A DNA stretch of 64,000 nucleotides from Pararge aegeria (taxonomy: Eukaryota; Arthropoda; Insecta; Lepidoptera; Nymphalidae): NCBI RefSeq assembly GCF_905163445.1, contig NC_053196.1, positions 17,447,501 through 17,511,500 on the forward strand, written 5' to 3'. The notes under the pieces were generated by a model, which saw only the letters and a program-made list of their open reading frames with translations, was not told where the DNA came from and ran no database searches. Below, piece after piece: positions 62,730 to 64,000 of this stretch. The position numbers and the translations under genes are program-made. The first letter of the stretch is position 1. Every line of letters starts with the position of its first letter.

Positions 62730-63952
62730 TATACTTTTTATAATTATGTGGCGTTATGTCTCTATAAAAGTGGTGGTCTTTTATTATGTTATTTATTAAT
62801 GGTATTTTTTTAATATCATATCAATATTGTACCCCGCACGGGGGGAGGTAGGGGGGTAGGTAGTGACGAAAAATAACGATACGGGACTCTTACGAGGTCT
62901 CGTCATCGAATAATCAATACACGAACTGCCCACACACTTGTAAATATAGACGCGCAAGATCGTTACACGAACCGCTTACCATTATAGTAAACTACTATGC
63001 AAACACACATAACATATACGCAATAAGGGAACTATAAATTGGAGATTTTACCCTACCACACCCGTCTGTCTCATTCTGAAAACTATTCAAAATAATTGCT
63101 ATTTTTCATTCTCATTCAAATATAAATAATAGTAAATAATATATAATTTTTGACTGAACTGAACCCAAGTGCCCGGCCTGTGGCCGGGCACCCCTCGTAT
63201 TCATGTTCTAACCTAACCTAACCTAAATCTAGTTTTGACACCTTTAGACTTTAGATTCAAGATTTAATGTGAATATATGCATTAATAAAAACTCATTACT
63301 ATTTTAATACTAGTTATGCTGCTGTTGATGCACTGATGAAAGCCAGATAGCTAGATCAGTGTTTAGTTAGTCGTAGTTGCCGGTGGGCTGAGGTCTAAAG
63401 GAATCCAAACTAGTTTTAAAAGGTTTGGATAGGTTAGGTTAGGTTAGAACATGAATAAGACGGGTGTCACTTAGGTTCAGTTCCGTTTAAAAAAAAAAAA
63501 ACAAAAAACAAAACGTTCCAATACAAAGTACTCTTATTCATATTAGAAGATATTGTAAAATAACAATTAAATTAATTTTTTTTTTTTTTTTTCACTTACA
63601 CATTAGGCCCGTCGCGCCGCGCCACTACTATATGGGGCGAAGGTGCGAAGTCGACGGCGACGACAAAGTACCGAGTCTAAGGAGACTGATGGCGGCGCCA
63701 CACAGTGGCGTTATGTCTCTATAAAAGTGGTGGTCTTTTATTATGTTATTTATTAATGGTATTATTTTAATATCATATCAATATTGTACCCCGCACAGGG
63801 GGGAGGTACGGGTAGGTAGTGACGAAAAATAACGATACGGGACTCTTACGAGGTCTCGCAATCGGAATGAGTACACTTTAAATATTTTAACGAGGTAAAA
63901 TTTAAGGGCATTGAGGGTCTGGTGCCAGTGGTGGTTGATTAGATCCACACAC
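62730..63952 (+). repeat. Satellite unit 60, type M
   Basis: 1223 bp; GGAACTATAAATTGG as at 55742 and 56949, with private AACGTTCCAA and TTAAATTAATT. Confidence 0.92.
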
Positions 63953-64000
63953 TATACTTTTTATAATTATGTGGTGTTATGTCTCTATAAAAGTGGTGGT
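63953..64000 (+). repeat. Satellite unit 61, start only
   Basis: First 48 bases of a leader, with GTGGTGTTATG, cut by the window end. Confidence 0.9.

Larger units (their letters stand above)
1..64000 (+). repeat. 18S-derived composite satellite array, whole window
   Basis: Every base belongs to a tandem, same-orientation array of L (about 1427 bp), M (about 1225 bp) and S (266-267 bp) units that share a leader and 18S rRNA-like pieces. Neighbouring units differ by few substitutions, small indels and homopolymer lengths, so the array is young or kept homogeneous by exchange. No tRNA, host gene or non-repeat flank is visible, so the array extends beyond both window edges. The sequence shows the repeat structure directly; the insect, probably lepidopteran, origin is inferred from the 18S variant and the retrotransposon type. 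Confidence 0.97.

Noticed and set aside
1..64000. CRISPR array or a retron/diversity-generating retroelement, given regular repeats plus a reverse transcriptase.
   Set aside because: Repeats are 266-1443 bp without unique spacers, and the RT is a truncated eukaryotic non-LTR type inserted with a target-site duplication.

Overview
The whole 64 kb window is one head-to-tail satellite array from an insect, most likely a moth or butterfly. No single-copy host gene is visible. Two things point to Lepidoptera. The repeat carries pieces of an 18S rRNA gene with the AT-rich variant of that region that I associate with Lepidoptera. The only protein-coding element is a 5'-truncated RTE-type non-LTR retrotransposon whose reverse transcriptase and C-terminal tail resemble lepidopteran endonuclease-reverse transcriptases. 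Both assignments are from memory of these families; no search was run.

I count 60 complete or fused repeat units plus a partial last one, all on the + strand, each starting at a TATACTTTTTATAATT block. They come in three sizes. L (about 1427 bp, 26 units) = leader, 18S pieces a and b, long spacer, second leader, 18S pieces a and c. M (about 1225 bp, 16 units) is the same without 18S piece b. S (266-267 bp, 18 units) is only leader, 18S a and 18S c. The long spacer of L and M holds a 328-bp foldback whose arms carry inverted TTAGG-like triplets and a GC hairpin, then an A-rich stretch, a T run and a GC-rich block. The 18S pieces (sense, + strand) cover roughly the region ending at the 530 loop, are rearranged, and carry changes at universally conserved sites, so they are pseudogenic.

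Three S units (at 8679, 26408 and 59618) hold the same retrotransposon insertion, in the same place, with the same 9-bp target-site duplication. One insertion therefore was amplified with the satellite. The copy at 59.7 kb keeps an uninterrupted 388-codon frame; the other two share a 10-bp deletion that breaks it.

Above the unit level there are multi-kb duplications: about 7.6-12.7 kb matches 25.3-30.5 kb, 14.2-18.3 kb matches 33.4-37.5 kb, 17.7-23.0 kb matches 38.3-43.6 kb, and the L units flanking the third retrotransposon copy are near-identical. Chimeric or shortened units (14636, 31200/32395, 33804, 49653, 54546/55742) record unequal exchange or deletion. The layout fits a heterochromatic, rDNA-derived satellite; chromosome location (for example W chromosome, or near an rDNA locus) cannot be told from sequence alone.
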